Shown here piece after piece: positions 21,275 through 30,866 of a stretch of DNA of 51,539 nucleotides. Below the pieces are notes generated by a model. The model was not told where the DNA came from and made no database searches. It saw only the letters and a list, made by a program, of their open reading frames with translations. Position 1 is the stretch's first letter. Every line of letters starts with the position of its first letter. The translations under genes and the position numbers were made by a program. This DNA is from a virus: the IMG/VR virus record IMGVR_UViG_3300025505_000001, positions 1-51,539 of that record, one strand, 5' to 3'.

Positions 21275-22874
21275 GAACCTCTTTGTCTTCTGCAACGACG
21301 GCCTAGAGTTCAGAAAGCAGAACGGCGGTCTCCAGGTCCTACCCCATGTCGCCATGTGCAACTGGCTCGAAGACTTGTTCTTCCCTCTCTACCGAGAGGA
21401 CGACACAGGCGTACAGCGCCGAGGTCTGCAACTCGAACCTCGATACTCCTACAAGTCATCCATCGCCTCGAAGGGTTTGCCCCTCCTCCTCCTCGAAAAA
21501 TACCCGGACTCCGCTGGCCTGATTGACTCCCATTCATGGGACAGGTCCAAAGTTTTGCTTCGAGGTTGCAAGGACATCATTGAGAAAGATAAGCATTTTA
21601 GGGATGTCTTCGGAGACTGGGCTAAGGACGCTCCTTACTGGACTGAGTCCGGCATCATCATCAACCGAAGGACTTCCGCCGGAAGACCTGAGCCCAGTAT
21701 TGACACGACTGGCGTTGATAAAGGAATGGCCGGGGGTCACTACGATTGGATTATCGCGGACGACCTCCATGACGAACAGAATTACGAATCCCCGCGTATG
21801 CGGGAGAAGGTGAAGGGTCACATTGAAAACCTCTATCCCCTCCTCGCTCCCGGAGGTGCCCTACTACTTATTGGAACAAGATGGCACTACCAAGACTCTT
21901 ATGGAAAAATCCTACGAGACGTGGCTAATGCCGCTGAGATTGGAGGCCGAACTCCTTGGGTCACTCGAATCAAGGCCGTCGAAGACGAATTCGGAGAACT
22001 CTATTTCCCTCACAGATTGACCCGTGAGTTCATCGAGCAACAGCGTATTGACCTCAGCCCCAACAAGTTCTCGGTCTGGTACTACAACAAGCCCATCGAA
22101 GAGGGCTCCAAGACCTTCCAGAAGTCCTACATCCAAATGTTCGAAGGAGATTTCGACTATGACTGGCAACCAATCCTCAGACCCAAGACCCAGCCCGAGG
22201 GGCGTATCCCACTCCGAACAACCTTCTCCTGGGACACCGCAGGCGTCCACCCCGGAGAAGCCACGTCCTACCACGGACTCACCGTCGTCGGAACGGACGT
22301 TAAGGGCAACTGGGTCGTCCTCGTCGCCGAAGGCCTCAAGGGGACTCCTACGGAGGTTATCTCTCGGGTTGCATATCTTATCGCAGAGTACGGGATAGAA
22401 GAAGCCTCCATCGAGGACGTTCCCAACTCCCTGCTCTGGCTCGACAAACTCCAACGCTACATGGCCGACAAGGGAGCCCCCTGTCCCACTTTCAAGGCTA
22501 TCGTCCCCTCTTCGAGGATGAGGAAGACGACTCGCATCGAGACGGCCCTAGAGATGCGCTTCCGCAGACGGCAGGTCTGGATACTGGCGGGGCCCCAAGC
22601 CCGAGACGTCCTGGCCGAATTGGACCAGTTCCCCCAGGGGCCCAAACTTGATATCCTGGACGCCCTGGCCCAGCAAGACCAGATTACTCAAAATGCTACG
22701 GATGTGGCCGACGACGAGTTCTTTCAGGAGCAAAGTTGGCAGGAGCGACACCCGGAGAGGGTGAAATCTCTATCTGCACAACAAACCAGTGGGTCCTGGG
22801 TTGGCCTAGGCACCCCGCAAGGAGCAAAGAATGTCAGCAGTTTCTCGGGCCCGCAATTTGGCGGGCGAATCTAG
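21207..22874 (+). CDS. terL: Terminase large subunit
   Basis: 555 aa from TTG at 21207; no better start downstream until residue ~50. Deviant Walker A RYSYKSS, Walker B DWIIADDLHDE, motif III-like LLLIGTRWHYQDS, and nuclease acidic motif TFSWDTAG, all in order. It packages DNA into the procapsid via the portal. Its last 44 bases overlap the next ORF. Confidence 0.85.
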   Translation: MDQTSINSWLQSAKAHQRAQESRNLFVFCNDGLEFRKQNGGLQVLPHVAMCNWLEDLFFPLYREDDTGVQRRGLQLEPRYSYKSSIASKGLPLLLLEKYPDSAGLIDSHSWDRSKVLLRGCKDIIEKDKHFRDVFGDWAKDAPYWTESGIIINRRTSAGRPEPSIDTTGVDKGMAGGHYDWIIADDLHDEQNYESPRMREKVKGHIENLYPLLAPGGALLLIGTRWHYQDSYGKILRDVANAAEIGGRTPWVTRIKAVEDEFGELYFPHRLTREFIEQQRIDLSPNKFSVWYYNKPIEEGSKTFQKSYIQMFEGDFDYDWQPILRPKTQPEGRIPLRTTFSWDTAGVHPGEATSYHGLTVVGTDVKGNWVVLVAEGLKGTPTEVISRVAYLIAEYGIEEASIEDVPNSLLWLDKLQRYMADKGAPCPTFKAIVPSSRMRKTTRIETALEMRFRRRQVWILAGPQARDVLAELDQFPQGPKLDILDALAQQDQITQNATDVADDEFFQEQSWQERHPERVKSLSAQQTSGSWVGLGTPQGAKNVSSFSGPQFGGRI

Positions 22875-23031
22875 ACCCAAGCGTTCGATGGGTTCGGAGA
22901 TGGGTCAGTCCCCGAATGTCTCTGCCAAGCAGACTCCTACTGGCGGGATGGGCCAGTCTATGGGACAGTCCTCGGCTGTTCATGTGGCCGCGAACACCCC
23001 AAAAACTATGGGCAAAAGGATGGGTCAGTAA
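22831..23031 (+). CDS. MGQ-repeat protein (66 aa)
   Basis: ATG after AAGGAG, beginning within the terminase end. The short motif MGQ or MGK occurs five times (SEMGQ, GGMGQSMGQ, TMGKRMGQ). Disordered composition; the same GMG/MGQ character recurs in the gene at 33378. Role unknown. Confidence 0.5.
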   Translation: MSAVSRARNLAGESRPKRSMGSEMGQSPNVSAKQTPTGGMGQSMGQSSAVHVAANTPKTMGKRMGQ

Positions 23032-23400
23032 GTGGGCCCAGCCCTTCCGCAACCGGGAGCCCAAGGCAAGGGGAAGGCTCCTAAGGAGCCCAAGAACCCC
23101 ATCGTCCCCGGAGTGAACGACCCGCAGACCCTAGTCCAAGCCTTCCAGGCCGCGCAGAAGCAAGGTACCCAAGTTCTCTACCTGAAGCATCTTCAAGCGA
23201 CGGACCCCGAGGCTTTGGTTCGGCTTCTTCAAGTTCTCCACATGCTTCAGTCCCAACAGGGACAGCAAGGTCAATCCCCAGGCGGGCAGGGTGGTCAGCC
23301 ACCCTCTGCTCCTGGTGGAGGTCCTCCGGGAGGAGCCGCAGGAGGCCAGCCCCAAGGCGGCATGGGCGGAATGAGTCCTGGCGGTATGCCGGGTGGCTAA
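23032..23400 (+). CDS. Gly/Gln-rich protein before portal (122 aa)
   Basis: GTG directly after the previous stop, SD-like AAAGGA. A helical middle (LVQAFQAAQKQGTQVLYLKH) and a Gly/Pro/Gln-rich C-terminus with GGM repeats. Its stop overlaps the portal GTG. Possible head accessory protein. Confidence 0.55.
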   Translation: MGPALPQPGAQGKGKAPKEPKNPIVPGVNDPQTLVQAFQAAQKQGTQVLYLKHLQATDPEALVRLLQVLHMLQSQQGQQGQSPGGQGGQPPSAPGGGPPGGAAGGQPQGGMGGMSPGGMPGG

Positions 23401-25435
23401 GGAAGAATCTCTCCTCACCCCAGTCCCACCTTCGGACCTCGACCCGCCGAAGGTCAAACTCTCTAAGGCTCAGCGCCTCAAGATTGGCGAGAGCCTTTAC
23501 TCTTCTTTGATTTCGGCTCAGGCTGACCGCAAGGGTCTGACCAGGCAAATCCAAGATTGGAACAAACTCTGGGAAGGTCAAGTCGACGAGCGGGCGTTCC
23601 CGTGGCCGGGATGCGCCAACATCTACGTTCCTGTCGTCCAGACTCAAGTTCAGATGCTCACGGCAGAACTCTCTACCGTCATCTACCAGGACCGCTTCTA
23701 CACCGTTCAGGGCAATACGCCTACGGCACTATCATCGGCTCCCCAGGTCGAGAAGTTCTACAACAAAGAATACAACGACAAGAAATGGGACAAGGCCCAT
23801 TACGATTGGGCTCAATCCGGAATCCTTGACGGCGCTTGCTTCATGCAGGTCCTGTGGCGGAAAGAGACTCGCAAGCGCAACAAACTCGTCTACCAGCAAA
23901 CCAATGACGAGGGGGGCGTTCCCGTCCCTGATGGCTCGGCTTCGCCGGATGAGAAGGGCGTCGTCCCGCCTCTCGAAGAAGAGCAAGTCATCTCCATCGA
24001 CCAGGACATCTGGAACGGCGTCGAACTCAAGCCCGTTCGCTTACGCGACTTCTACATGTTTCCGGCGTGGAACCCCGAGAATCTCGACGAGCCCCAGGCC
24101 GTGGCCGTTCGCGAATGGCTCGACGAGAACATGCTCAAGAAGATGGTTCGCTCCGGTATCCTCTACAAGGATGCCGTCAAGCGAGCCATAGCCTACGCGA
24201 CCGAAACTCGCTCCGAGCGGAACCTCTCCGAGGATGGGACCGATGACATCGACGTAGGGTCTTCCATCAACATCGGCGCAGAGCAAGGCTCCCTCGATTC
24301 AGAACTCAACCCCCAGAAGGGCCAGTTGGAGGTCTTCCGCTTCCACTCTCGTCAGTTCGACCTCGACAAAGACGATGAGCCGGAAGAGAACATCTATTGG
24401 TTCTCTCGTAACTCCCGAGAACTCCTAGGTGTAGTGGCCTATCCCTATTGGGCCCCCAAGCGTCCGTTCTTCGATTGGGCTCCGATTCCGAGACCAGGCA
24501 AGGTCATCGGCTTCAGCCTCGTCGGCCTATTGGCTGGCCTCGCCAACGAGATTATGGCGATTCACAACCAGCGCAGAGACTGGACCGACCTCATCACTTC
24601 GCCGCCGCTCCTTGAGAAGCAAGGTGCTAAACTCGATACTCGGAACTATTCGTGGGGTCCTGCGGCCAAGTGGAAGGTCTCGTCTCCTGACGACGTATCT
24701 ATCCTGAAGTTGCCGGACGCGCCTGCGTCCTCGATTCAAGAGGAAGGGCTCCTCACAGGCTACGCCAAAGAACTGGCTGGAGCCGAAGACATTCAGCAAA
24801 CTGGTCAACGTCAAACCAAGGCCCAAGTCATGGCCTCTCAGTTCAAGGTCGGCATCCGGACCGCCCTGATTGCCGAGAGATTCCGAGACGCCTCCAGGGA
24901 GATTGTCAAGTTCGTCAACGAACTGAACATCCAATATGGTCCGAAGGACCAGGAAGTTCTGACCCGCAACAAGCAAGGTGCCCCCGAGACTTTCATCCTG
25001 CCCAAGAAGTCCCTCGTTGAAGACTACACCTGGGACATCAATGGCGCGGGCGGCCCCATCGACAAACAGCAGAAACTCTCTGAGTGTCTCGTCGCCTACA
25101 AGATGTTGCTTAGCAACCCCTTGGTTGCGACCGACATGCCCAAGATATACAACGTCACTCGTTGGGTCCTCGAACAGATGGATGTCCCCTCGGTCGAAGA
25201 CCTCATCGGAACCGAGAAGGATGCTCAGGCTAAGCAGAAACAAATGGAACAACAGCAGGCCCAGCAAGCGCAGATGCAATTAGCAGGAATGGCCCCCCAG
25301 GACGGTCAGCCCAATCCGGGCACTTCCGGTTCATCCGGGACCGATAACCAGGGGGGTCAACCACCCGACCCCACCTCTGGCGGAGACCCCTCCGGAGGAG
25401 ACCCCTCCGGGGGGATGGGAGGCTTAGGTGGCTAA
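23393..25435 (+). CDS. Portal protein
   Basis: 680 aa, GTG start. Follows terminase; contains the PWPGCANIYVPVVQ region and long helices (QRTQGQT-like stretch TGQRQTKAQVMASQFK), as in large podovirus-type portals. Gln-rich and Gly/Pro-rich C-terminus (QMEQQQAQQAQMQ; GGDPSGGDPSGG). Forms the dodecameric DNA entry ring. Confidence 0.8.
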   Translation: MAKEESLLTPVPPSDLDPPKVKLSKAQRLKIGESLYSSLISAQADRKGLTRQIQDWNKLWEGQVDERAFPWPGCANIYVPVVQTQVQMLTAELSTVIYQDRFYTVQGNTPTALSSAPQVEKFYNKEYNDKKWDKAHYDWAQSGILDGACFMQVLWRKETRKRNKLVYQQTNDEGGVPVPDGSASPDEKGVVPPLEEEQVISIDQDIWNGVELKPVRLRDFYMFPAWNPENLDEPQAVAVREWLDENMLKKMVRSGILYKDAVKRAIAYATETRSERNLSEDGTDDIDVGSSINIGAEQGSLDSELNPQKGQLEVFRFHSRQFDLDKDDEPEENIYWFSRNSRELLGVVAYPYWAPKRPFFDWAPIPRPGKVIGFSLVGLLAGLANEIMAIHNQRRDWTDLITSPPLLEKQGAKLDTRNYSWGPAAKWKVSSPDDVSILKLPDAPASSIQEEGLLTGYAKELAGAEDIQQTGQRQTKAQVMASQFKVGIRTALIAERFRDASREIVKFVNELNIQYGPKDQEVLTRNKQGAPETFILPKKSLVEDYTWDINGAGGPIDKQQKLSECLVAYKMLLSNPLVATDMPKIYNVTRWVLEQMDVPSVEDLIGTEKDAQAKQKQMEQQQAQQAQMQLAGMAPQDGQPNPGTSGSSGTDNQGGQPPDPTSGGDPSGGDPSGGMGGLGG

Positions 25436-25718
25436 CGTCAAACCCGCAACGGCGGAACAAACTCAGGAAGACCGGGAGCGAATAGCCGACTACCAGGGCC
25501 TCACCAACAGCCGGGGCTTTCAGCGGCTCGTCGAAAAAGAGATTAAGCCCCGTATCCGGGACGCAGTCTCTGAATTGGTGTGGGGAAAAAATCCCGAACC
25601 CGAGACCCTGAAGACCCAGGCCAAGGTTCTCTATCTGATTCTAAAGACCGTCTACGACGGAGCCGCTCTTCCCATTCCAAAAGAAATTCAAGAACTGGGC
25701 AAGCGCCAGGAGGATTAG
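25428..25718 (+). CDS. Hypothetical head-region protein (96 aa)
   Basis: GTG overlapping the portal stop. Charged helical protein (EDRERIADYQGLTNSRGF). Unknown, perhaps portal-associated. Confidence 0.55.
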   Translation: MANVKPATAEQTQEDRERIADYQGLTNSRGFQRLVEKEIKPRIRDAVSELVWGKNPEPETLKTQAKVLYLILKTVYDGAALPIPKEIQELGKRQED

Positions 25719-25722
25719 GGCT

Positions 25723-25737
25723 ACATTCATTGAATGT
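25723..25737. promoter_or_regulatory. Palindrome ACATTCA-T-TGAATGT
   Basis: Perfect 7-bp arms in the short gap between the portal-associated gene and the scaffold, followed by the AT-rich GAGTATATCAC. Possible operator or RNA hairpin controlling scaffold and capsid expression. Confidence 0.45.
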
Positions 25738-25769
25738 CTGAGTATATCACTCTGACATGAGGAATTAGC

Positions 25770-26618
25770 ATGGCGCTCGAACCCTCCCTCCTCGGTACCG
25801 CAGACGAATTTGACTTCGAGAGGATTCTCGGAGGCGACCCGGAACCGATTGTTCCCCCAGCACCCAAGACTCCAGACCCCGCTAAGCCCACTTTAGAGTC
25901 CCTTCAATCCGAACTAGCCACGGCCCAAGCGGCTATGGAAAAGTTCAAGGGCCTTGATGGCTTAGACCCCGACGACATCCGGCTGGCAATCGCCAATACC
26001 CGGGCCCAAATCAACCGACCTACCCCGGAACCCCGGGCTGAGGAAAACCGCACTGGCCTAGAGTCTCTGACTCCGGAGCAGATGCAATCCCTCATCGAGA
26101 GCACCGACCAACAGATGAAGACGGGCTCGCCCAGCAAGGTCATGTACGGGGCCCTGGCCCAAGTCGTGACCTCGCTTCGTCAAGAGATGCGGGACCTCAA
26201 CGCTTCCAGCCCTGTCGGAGCCCAAGTCGCCGAGGCCGCTATGCGGGACTTCAAGAAAGAAGCCTCGTCTGACCCCTACACTGGCAAACTCTTTCAGGCG
26301 GGCGAGAAGCGGTTCGACGAACTGATGTCCCAGTATGACCCTAGAGTCCTGGCTACGGCAACCCCCGCTCAACTAACGGCTACTCGGCAGGCTTGTCGGG
26401 AAGCGGCGATTGGCTACGCCTCGACCTTGAGCGTGAGGTCCGCGATGGAGAAACGGGGAAAGGCCGTTATCCCCGGAAGGGTGGCTCCGCACTTGAGCGG
26501 ACGCTCCACAGGAGACTCCTCAGGCTCAGATTCCCAGATGGCCCAACTTATTACCATCCTCGGTAAGGGCTCGCACCTCACCGACGATGAAATCGCTGAA
26601 CTCATCGCGGAGGACTAA
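25770..26618 (+). CDS. Probable scaffolding protein
   Basis: 282 aa, acidic, Pro-rich N-terminus, then long helices (LESLQSELATAQAAMEKFKG) and a C-terminal helix rich in acid residues. Position between portal and capsid gene and overall helical nature fit a scaffold. Assigned by position and shape. Confidence 0.6.
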   Translation: MALEPSLLGTADEFDFERILGGDPEPIVPPAPKTPDPAKPTLESLQSELATAQAAMEKFKGLDGLDPDDIRLAIANTRAQINRPTPEPRAEENRTGLESLTPEQMQSLIESTDQQMKTGSPSKVMYGALAQVVTSLRQEMRDLNASSPVGAQVAEAAMRDFKKEASSDPYTGKLFQAGEKRFDELMSQYDPRVLATATPAQLTATRQACREAAIGYASTLSVRSAMEKRGKAVIPGRVAPHLSGRSTGDSSGSDSQMAQLITILGKGSHLTDDEIAELIAED

Positions 26619-26623
26619 TCTAG

Positions 26624-27361
26624 ATGCCCCGTACTCGTAAGCAAAAAGGCCCCGGAGATTACCCTCCGATTGTCCCGAAGGGGGCCGACCAGCCCGTTCC
26701 TATCTCTCATGCTACCCCTGCGTCCAACCCTACTCCCCAGACCCTCGATATCCCGCCTCCGAAGGACTACGAGGTCGAGCAAGAGGCCGTCCGGCAGAGC
26801 CAACGAGCCTCAAGGAAGCGTGGACCCCGTATCACCTCCGTCTACGGAAAGCAACGTCCCGCAGAGGAGTACATCGACATCCGGAACGAGTACAAAGACA
26901 ACTGGTTCATGGAATTGGACGACGTAGTCTACAAGGACGAGTATGGCCGCGAACAGACCCGGCCTCACCCCAACATCGCTCGCTTGCTCAAGGACCCGAA
27001 GCCAGGCTTCCACTACGCCTGGCCTGCGGTCACGGGCGAGGGCAACATCGGGATGCGACACCGCCAGAACTACGCCGCCAAGAAGTCAATGGGCATCTAT
27101 GTCCCGGTTCATCGAGACCGCCTCAATGAGGGGGCCGGGGCCGGGCTCATCACCTATGAGGGCCAGGACACCGGGATTTACTGGTTCATGCACCAACTCG
27201 TCGAAGTGTCCCCGGCGGCCTGGAAGAAGTATTTTACGAACCCAGCCAAGGCAGGCTTAGGAATGTTGGCCCGCAGGGAGGAATCGTACCTAGAGGAGGT
27301 CGAACAAGGTTCACAAGGCCTTGCCACCGGGACGCTGGAAAAACACGGAGTTAATCTCTAG
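26624..27361 (+). CDS. Hypothetical virion protein (245 aa)
   Basis: Basic Pro-rich N-terminus, then a compact domain with GYHYAW-like segment KPGFHYAWPAVTGEGNIGMR and GIYWFMHQLVEVSP. No family recognised; between scaffold and capsid genes. Confidence 0.6.
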   Translation: MPRTRKQKGPGDYPPIVPKGADQPVPISHATPASNPTPQTLDIPPPKDYEVEQEAVRQSQRASRKRGPRITSVYGKQRPAEEYIDIRNEYKDNWFMELDDVVYKDEYGREQTRPHPNIARLLKDPKPGFHYAWPAVTGEGNIGMRHRQNYAAKKSMGIYVPVHRDRLNEGAGAGLITYEGQDTGIYWFMHQLVEVSPAAWKKYFTNPAKAGLGMLARREESYLEEVEQGSQGLATGTLEKHGVNL

Positions 27362-27395
27362 CGCAGAGGATGGGGGGGCTAAAGAGGATTTCTAA

Positions 27396-28010
27396 ATGGC
27401 CGCTCTCGCCCTCCAACCTCCCAAACTTTATATGCCGGGTCAGGGCAAAGAGCCCGACATTTTCCCTTATGGCATTACGACTGCCGCACTCCCCGCCCCG
27501 AATACGGGCGTGGCTCCTGCCGCTGGCGACCTGACTACCCTCGATAGCGCGGGCAACGCGCAAGCCTCTCTCGGTACAGCCGCCGTCAACTGGACCTCCG
27601 CCGTATCTGGCTTTATCATCGGTATCGCTCAGCACGGCTCTCTCGATATTCCCTACACGGGACAGGGTGGTAACGTCGCCATCACAGAGACGGCGTTGTT
27701 CGGTGCTTCTCCGATGCCTGCTAACTCAGGCGACTTCAATGATGTCCACGTCATCCAAGGCCATAACGGGCAACCCTTCGTCTTCTCGCTCGTAGAGGCT
27801 TGGGCCGCGAACCTCGTCGGCACGACCACCTACATCAAGAAGGATGCCACGACTGGCTTCTGGGTCTTGACTACGACCATCGGTGGTGGCGGAACGAAGG
27901 CCGTCCAGATTACTGGCAAAGTCCTCGGCGTCAACGCAAACGTCGGTACGATTGGTGATACCGGGTCTCTTGTCTACGGTTCGTTCTTACCTGCCGTGTT
28001 GGCAAACTAA
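27396..28010 (+). CDS. Probable capsid decoration/accessory protein
   Basis: 204 aa, beta-rich, Gly/Ala/Thr-rich (SGFIIGIAQHGSLDIPYTG, QITGKVLGVNANVGTIGDTG). Directly upstream of the major capsid gene, the usual place of decoration proteins in phages of this layout. Confidence 0.55.
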   Translation: MAALALQPPKLYMPGQGKEPDIFPYGITTAALPAPNTGVAPAAGDLTTLDSAGNAQASLGTAAVNWTSAVSGFIIGIAQHGSLDIPYTGQGGNVAITETALFGASPMPANSGDFNDVHVIQGHNGQPFVFSLVEAWAANLVGTTTYIKKDATTGFWVLTTTIGGGGTKAVQITGKVLGVNANVGTIGDTGSLVYGSFLPAVLAN

Positions 28011-28031
28011 TAGGGAGCATAGCAAAAACTA

Positions 28032-29003
28032 ATGCCTAACGTCGCAGGCGCAAGCGGAGTAGTCGGCTCAGATACATTTTTCCAAGCCGCTACGAAGATT
28101 GTCAACAAAACGTATCTCAAGAACCAGATTAAGGCACCGTCTTTCTACCCGAGAATCTTCTCGGTCGTAGGAAACGACAAGAGCCGTGGATTTATGACCT
28201 TCCTCCCCATCGTGGAGTTGGGCCTCTTCCCGGTTCGCCCTGAGTTCGCGGGACCCGCGTTCGATAACCCGGGTGAAGGATTGGCGACGACCTACAACTT
28301 CGTCTGCTACTCTCTTGCGTACAAAATCTCCAAAGAGGGACTCCGTCGAGACCCGATGGGCCTTATCCGAAAGATGCCAGCCATGCTGTCGTTCTCGGAA
28401 CAGGTCACGAAGGACGAGTTGTTCATCCAGATGTTGAACCTCGGCTTCACGAACTTCGCCGGAGGCGGGTACAACCTGGCTGACGGCCAGCCGCTCTTCT
28501 CTTCGAGCCATCCTCTTGGGGGCGGAACGATTGCCCAATACGGCACTCAGTCCAACCTCGTGGGCGCGGCTTCCATCTCGCCCGAGTCTATCAACCAAGT
28601 TGATATTCTCTACCAGACCCTTCTCAGCGACCGTGGGAACCCGTCGTTCCGCACCCCGCGTAAGATGATTGCTCCTCCGCAACAGCGGAAGATTGCCGAG
28701 GAAACTCTCGGCTCGTCTCACGCACCGGACAGCAACGACAACCGAATCAACACGGCCTTCGAAGCGTATGAACTCATCATCTGCCGATACCTCACGTCTA
28801 CGACGGCTTGGTTCGTCACTTCGGCCAACGGCGGAGAGGACCTCGAAACCGATACCCACTCGATGATTGTCTCCTTCCAATGGCAGAATGAGACCACGAC
28901 CTGGAGCGACCCAGGTACGGGCAACTTCAACCAGAAGGCAGAGTTCTGTTGCACCTACGGCCCTGCGGACTTCCGTGGAGCAGTCGGGTCACTGGGAGCA
29001 TAA
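28032..29003 (+). CDS. Major capsid protein
   Basis: 323 aa, typical HK97-fold size. YKISKEGLRRDP, QMLNLGFTNFAGGG, then DGQPLFSSSHPLGGG resembles the conserved DG-x-LFS-x-HP segment of Mu-type/major head proteins; RTPRKMIAPPQQRKIAEETL and TSTTAWFVTS follow as expected. Main shell subunit and likely client of the GroES-like pair. Confidence 0.85.
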   Translation: MPNVAGASGVVGSDTFFQAATKIVNKTYLKNQIKAPSFYPRIFSVVGNDKSRGFMTFLPIVELGLFPVRPEFAGPAFDNPGEGLATTYNFVCYSLAYKISKEGLRRDPMGLIRKMPAMLSFSEQVTKDELFIQMLNLGFTNFAGGGYNLADGQPLFSSSHPLGGGTIAQYGTQSNLVGAASISPESINQVDILYQTLLSDRGNPSFRTPRKMIAPPQQRKIAEETLGSSHAPDSNDNRINTAFEAYELIICRYLTSTTAWFVTSANGGEDLETDTHSMIVSFQWQNETTTWSDPGTGNFNQKAEFCCTYGPADFRGAVGSLGA

Positions 29004-29531
29004 ATGGCACTCACCGTTCCGAGCAAGACCAAGAACAAAAGCCACGACACCCATTCGGTGCAGTACGACGCGGCCTTTACTCTCCAGTTTGGCAACTTCG
29101 CTACACCGACCGGAGTCATCGCGAGTACGGCTATCCAGGCCCAGTATCTCTTGGGTTACTCCACGAAGATTCTGGCCGTCAAGGTCAACGCTGATTCCAT
29201 CACCAATGCCGCTGGTACCTTCGCCTTCAACGTAGCCGCAGGACTCGTTGCAGAGACGGGCGTCTCGCCCCTCAACGATGCGATTGCAACAGCGGGCCAG
29301 AGCATCTTTGCGGCAGACCAAATCATCGCCGTACAGGTTGCCAACGCTACACAGACCTTCGTTCCAGACCAACCGGACGCAATCTGGCTGGGCGGAACGC
29401 GGCTGACTCTACGATTCACGGTCGGAGCCGGAGGCTCAGGAGCGAACGTCACCGTAGCCTTGCTCTGCAAGACCTGGGACAACAAGGGTTCAATCAGCGT
29501 ACCAATCAACTTCGCGACAGACCTGGCATAA
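29004..29531 (+). CDS. Hypothetical beta-rich virion protein (175 aa)
   Basis: ATG right after the capsid stop. Regular beta pattern (AFTLQFGNFATPTGVIAST, TRLTLRFTVGAGGSGANVTV). Similar in style to the next gene, possibly a head fibre or decoration protein. Confidence 0.6.
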   Translation: MALTVPSKTKNKSHDTHSVQYDAAFTLQFGNFATPTGVIASTAIQAQYLLGYSTKILAVKVNADSITNAAGTFAFNVAAGLVAETGVSPLNDAIATAGQSIFAADQIIAVQVANATQTFVPDQPDAIWLGGTRLTLRFTVGAGGSGANVTVALLCKTWDNKGSISVPINFATDLA

Positions 29532-29534
29532 CCG

Positions 29535-30020
29535 ATGGGTCGTGCAAGTGGCGCAGGGGTACTCCGAGTCCCGAATACAGGGCCCCTGTATCTACTCAAG
29601 CAGGTCGCAACGAACGTCACCATCGGAGGTGCCGTTCAGCCCGTCGTGCTGATGAAGGACGCTCGGGGCTTTAGCCACTGGACGTTCCAACTTGACCCCG
29701 AAGGAACGACGGTCAATGCTACCATCAACGTCTACGGCTCCAACGACATACGTCTTTGGGGTGGACCGCTTCGGACGACAATGCAGAGTGGTGGAACTGG
29801 AAACGCCCTCCAAGATAGCATCGACTCCGGCTTGGCCTTCAGCACCCAAAACATTCCTCCCGCAGGACTGAACGTCGACACCTTAGCGAACTGGACCGTC
29901 AATGGAACGGGTCCGTTCCAGACCATCGTTTTCCTGGGGCCTCTCGTCGGAGTCTATGCTACAATCACTAACTGGGTTAGTGGAACCATCTCAGTAACAG
30001 GAATGGCCGTCCCCTCCTAG
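29535..30020 (+). CDS. Hypothetical beta-rich virion protein (161 aa)
   Basis: Starts 4 bases after the previous stop. Contains FSHWTFQLDPEGTTVNATIN, a jelly-roll-like stretch, and ends in FLGPLVGVYATITNWVSG. Unknown structural protein. Confidence 0.6.
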   Translation: MGRASGAGVLRVPNTGPLYLLKQVATNVTIGGAVQPVVLMKDARGFSHWTFQLDPEGTTVNATINVYGSNDIRLWGGPLRTTMQSGGTGNALQDSIDSGLAFSTQNIPPAGLNVDTLANWTVNGTGPFQTIVFLGPLVGVYATITNWVSGTISVTGMAVPS

Positions 30021-30053
30021 GTCCTCGCCTCGGTGGGCTAGAATAGGAGAGGT

Positions 30054-30866
30054 ATGGCATCCACAAACGTCACCACCGCATACGTCCTGGCTACCCTCCG
30101 TAATGCTCTCGCTGAGCAGAACTCCACAGGCCGTTGGACAGACCCTCTTCTCCTGAACTGGGTTGACCGTGCCCACAAGGCTCTCGTGAAGAGAGTCTTA
30201 TGGCCGTCTACAACGAACTTGATTTCCTTACAAAACGGGATAGCCACTTACGATATGTCAAGTGACACATTCTTTCCGGCTGGGATACCGCTTCGTATCC
30301 TTCGCATTACAGTGGGTGGGCAAGTCTTGGTTCCCACGACAATCGACATCATGGAGGGAACCCAGACCGATACCTTCGATGATTCCTTTACCCCGACGAT
30401 GGGCACCCAATGGGAAGCCCAAACCCCGCAAACCTATCCCGTGATAACGAACTCGGGAGACGGCCCCATTCCCCAAACGATATGGTCCGCGAACAACGGC
30501 CTTCAACGGCCTCGCTACTACATCCAAGGGCCGCTCTTGGGTATCATCCCCACCCCATCGGGGACCCCGCTCGCCCGCATCTGGAATGTTCCCTCTCCGG
30601 TTACGCTGACGAATGGAGCGTCCGAGACCCTGTTGTTCCCCGACATCGCGACGGACTATGTCGTAGCCAAGGCTCTTGAATTCGCCTATAGAAGCGACGG
30701 AGACAACGACACCGCCAACAACCAACGCTCGATTGCCAAAGAAGAAGAGAGCGAAGTTCGAGAATGGATTCAAGGTCTCCAAGGCGACTTCGGAGAGAGG
30801 CCCCACCCCTGGACGTATCGTAACGGTTTCCAAGGCGGAAGACCCTATCAACGTGGGGGCTGGTAA
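30054..30866 (+). CDS. Probable head-tail adaptor (neck) protein
   Basis: 270 aa; SD AGGAGAGG. Helical N-terminus (VLATLRNALAEQNSTGRWTD...LLNWVDRAHKALVKRVLWP) resembles P22 gp4/T7 gp11-type adaptors that start with helix bundles, then a beta domain. It overlaps the next gene's ATG by one base. Confidence 0.6.
   Translation: MASTNVTTAYVLATLRNALAEQNSTGRWTDPLLLNWVDRAHKALVKRVLWPSTTNLISLQNGIATYDMSSDTFFPAGIPLRILRITVGGQVLVPTTIDIMEGTQTDTFDDSFTPTMGTQWEAQTPQTYPVITNSGDGPIPQTIWSANNGLQRPRYYIQGPLLGIIPTPSGTPLARIWNVPSPVTLTNGASETLLFPDIATDYVVAKALEFAYRSDGDNDTANNQRSIAKEEESEVREWIQGLQGDFGERPHPWTYRNGFQGGRPYQRGGW

Noticed and set aside
24527-25279. Leftward open frame in the portal gene
   Set aside because: Antisense shadow of the portal; Leu/Val-rich composition follows from the opposite-strand codons.
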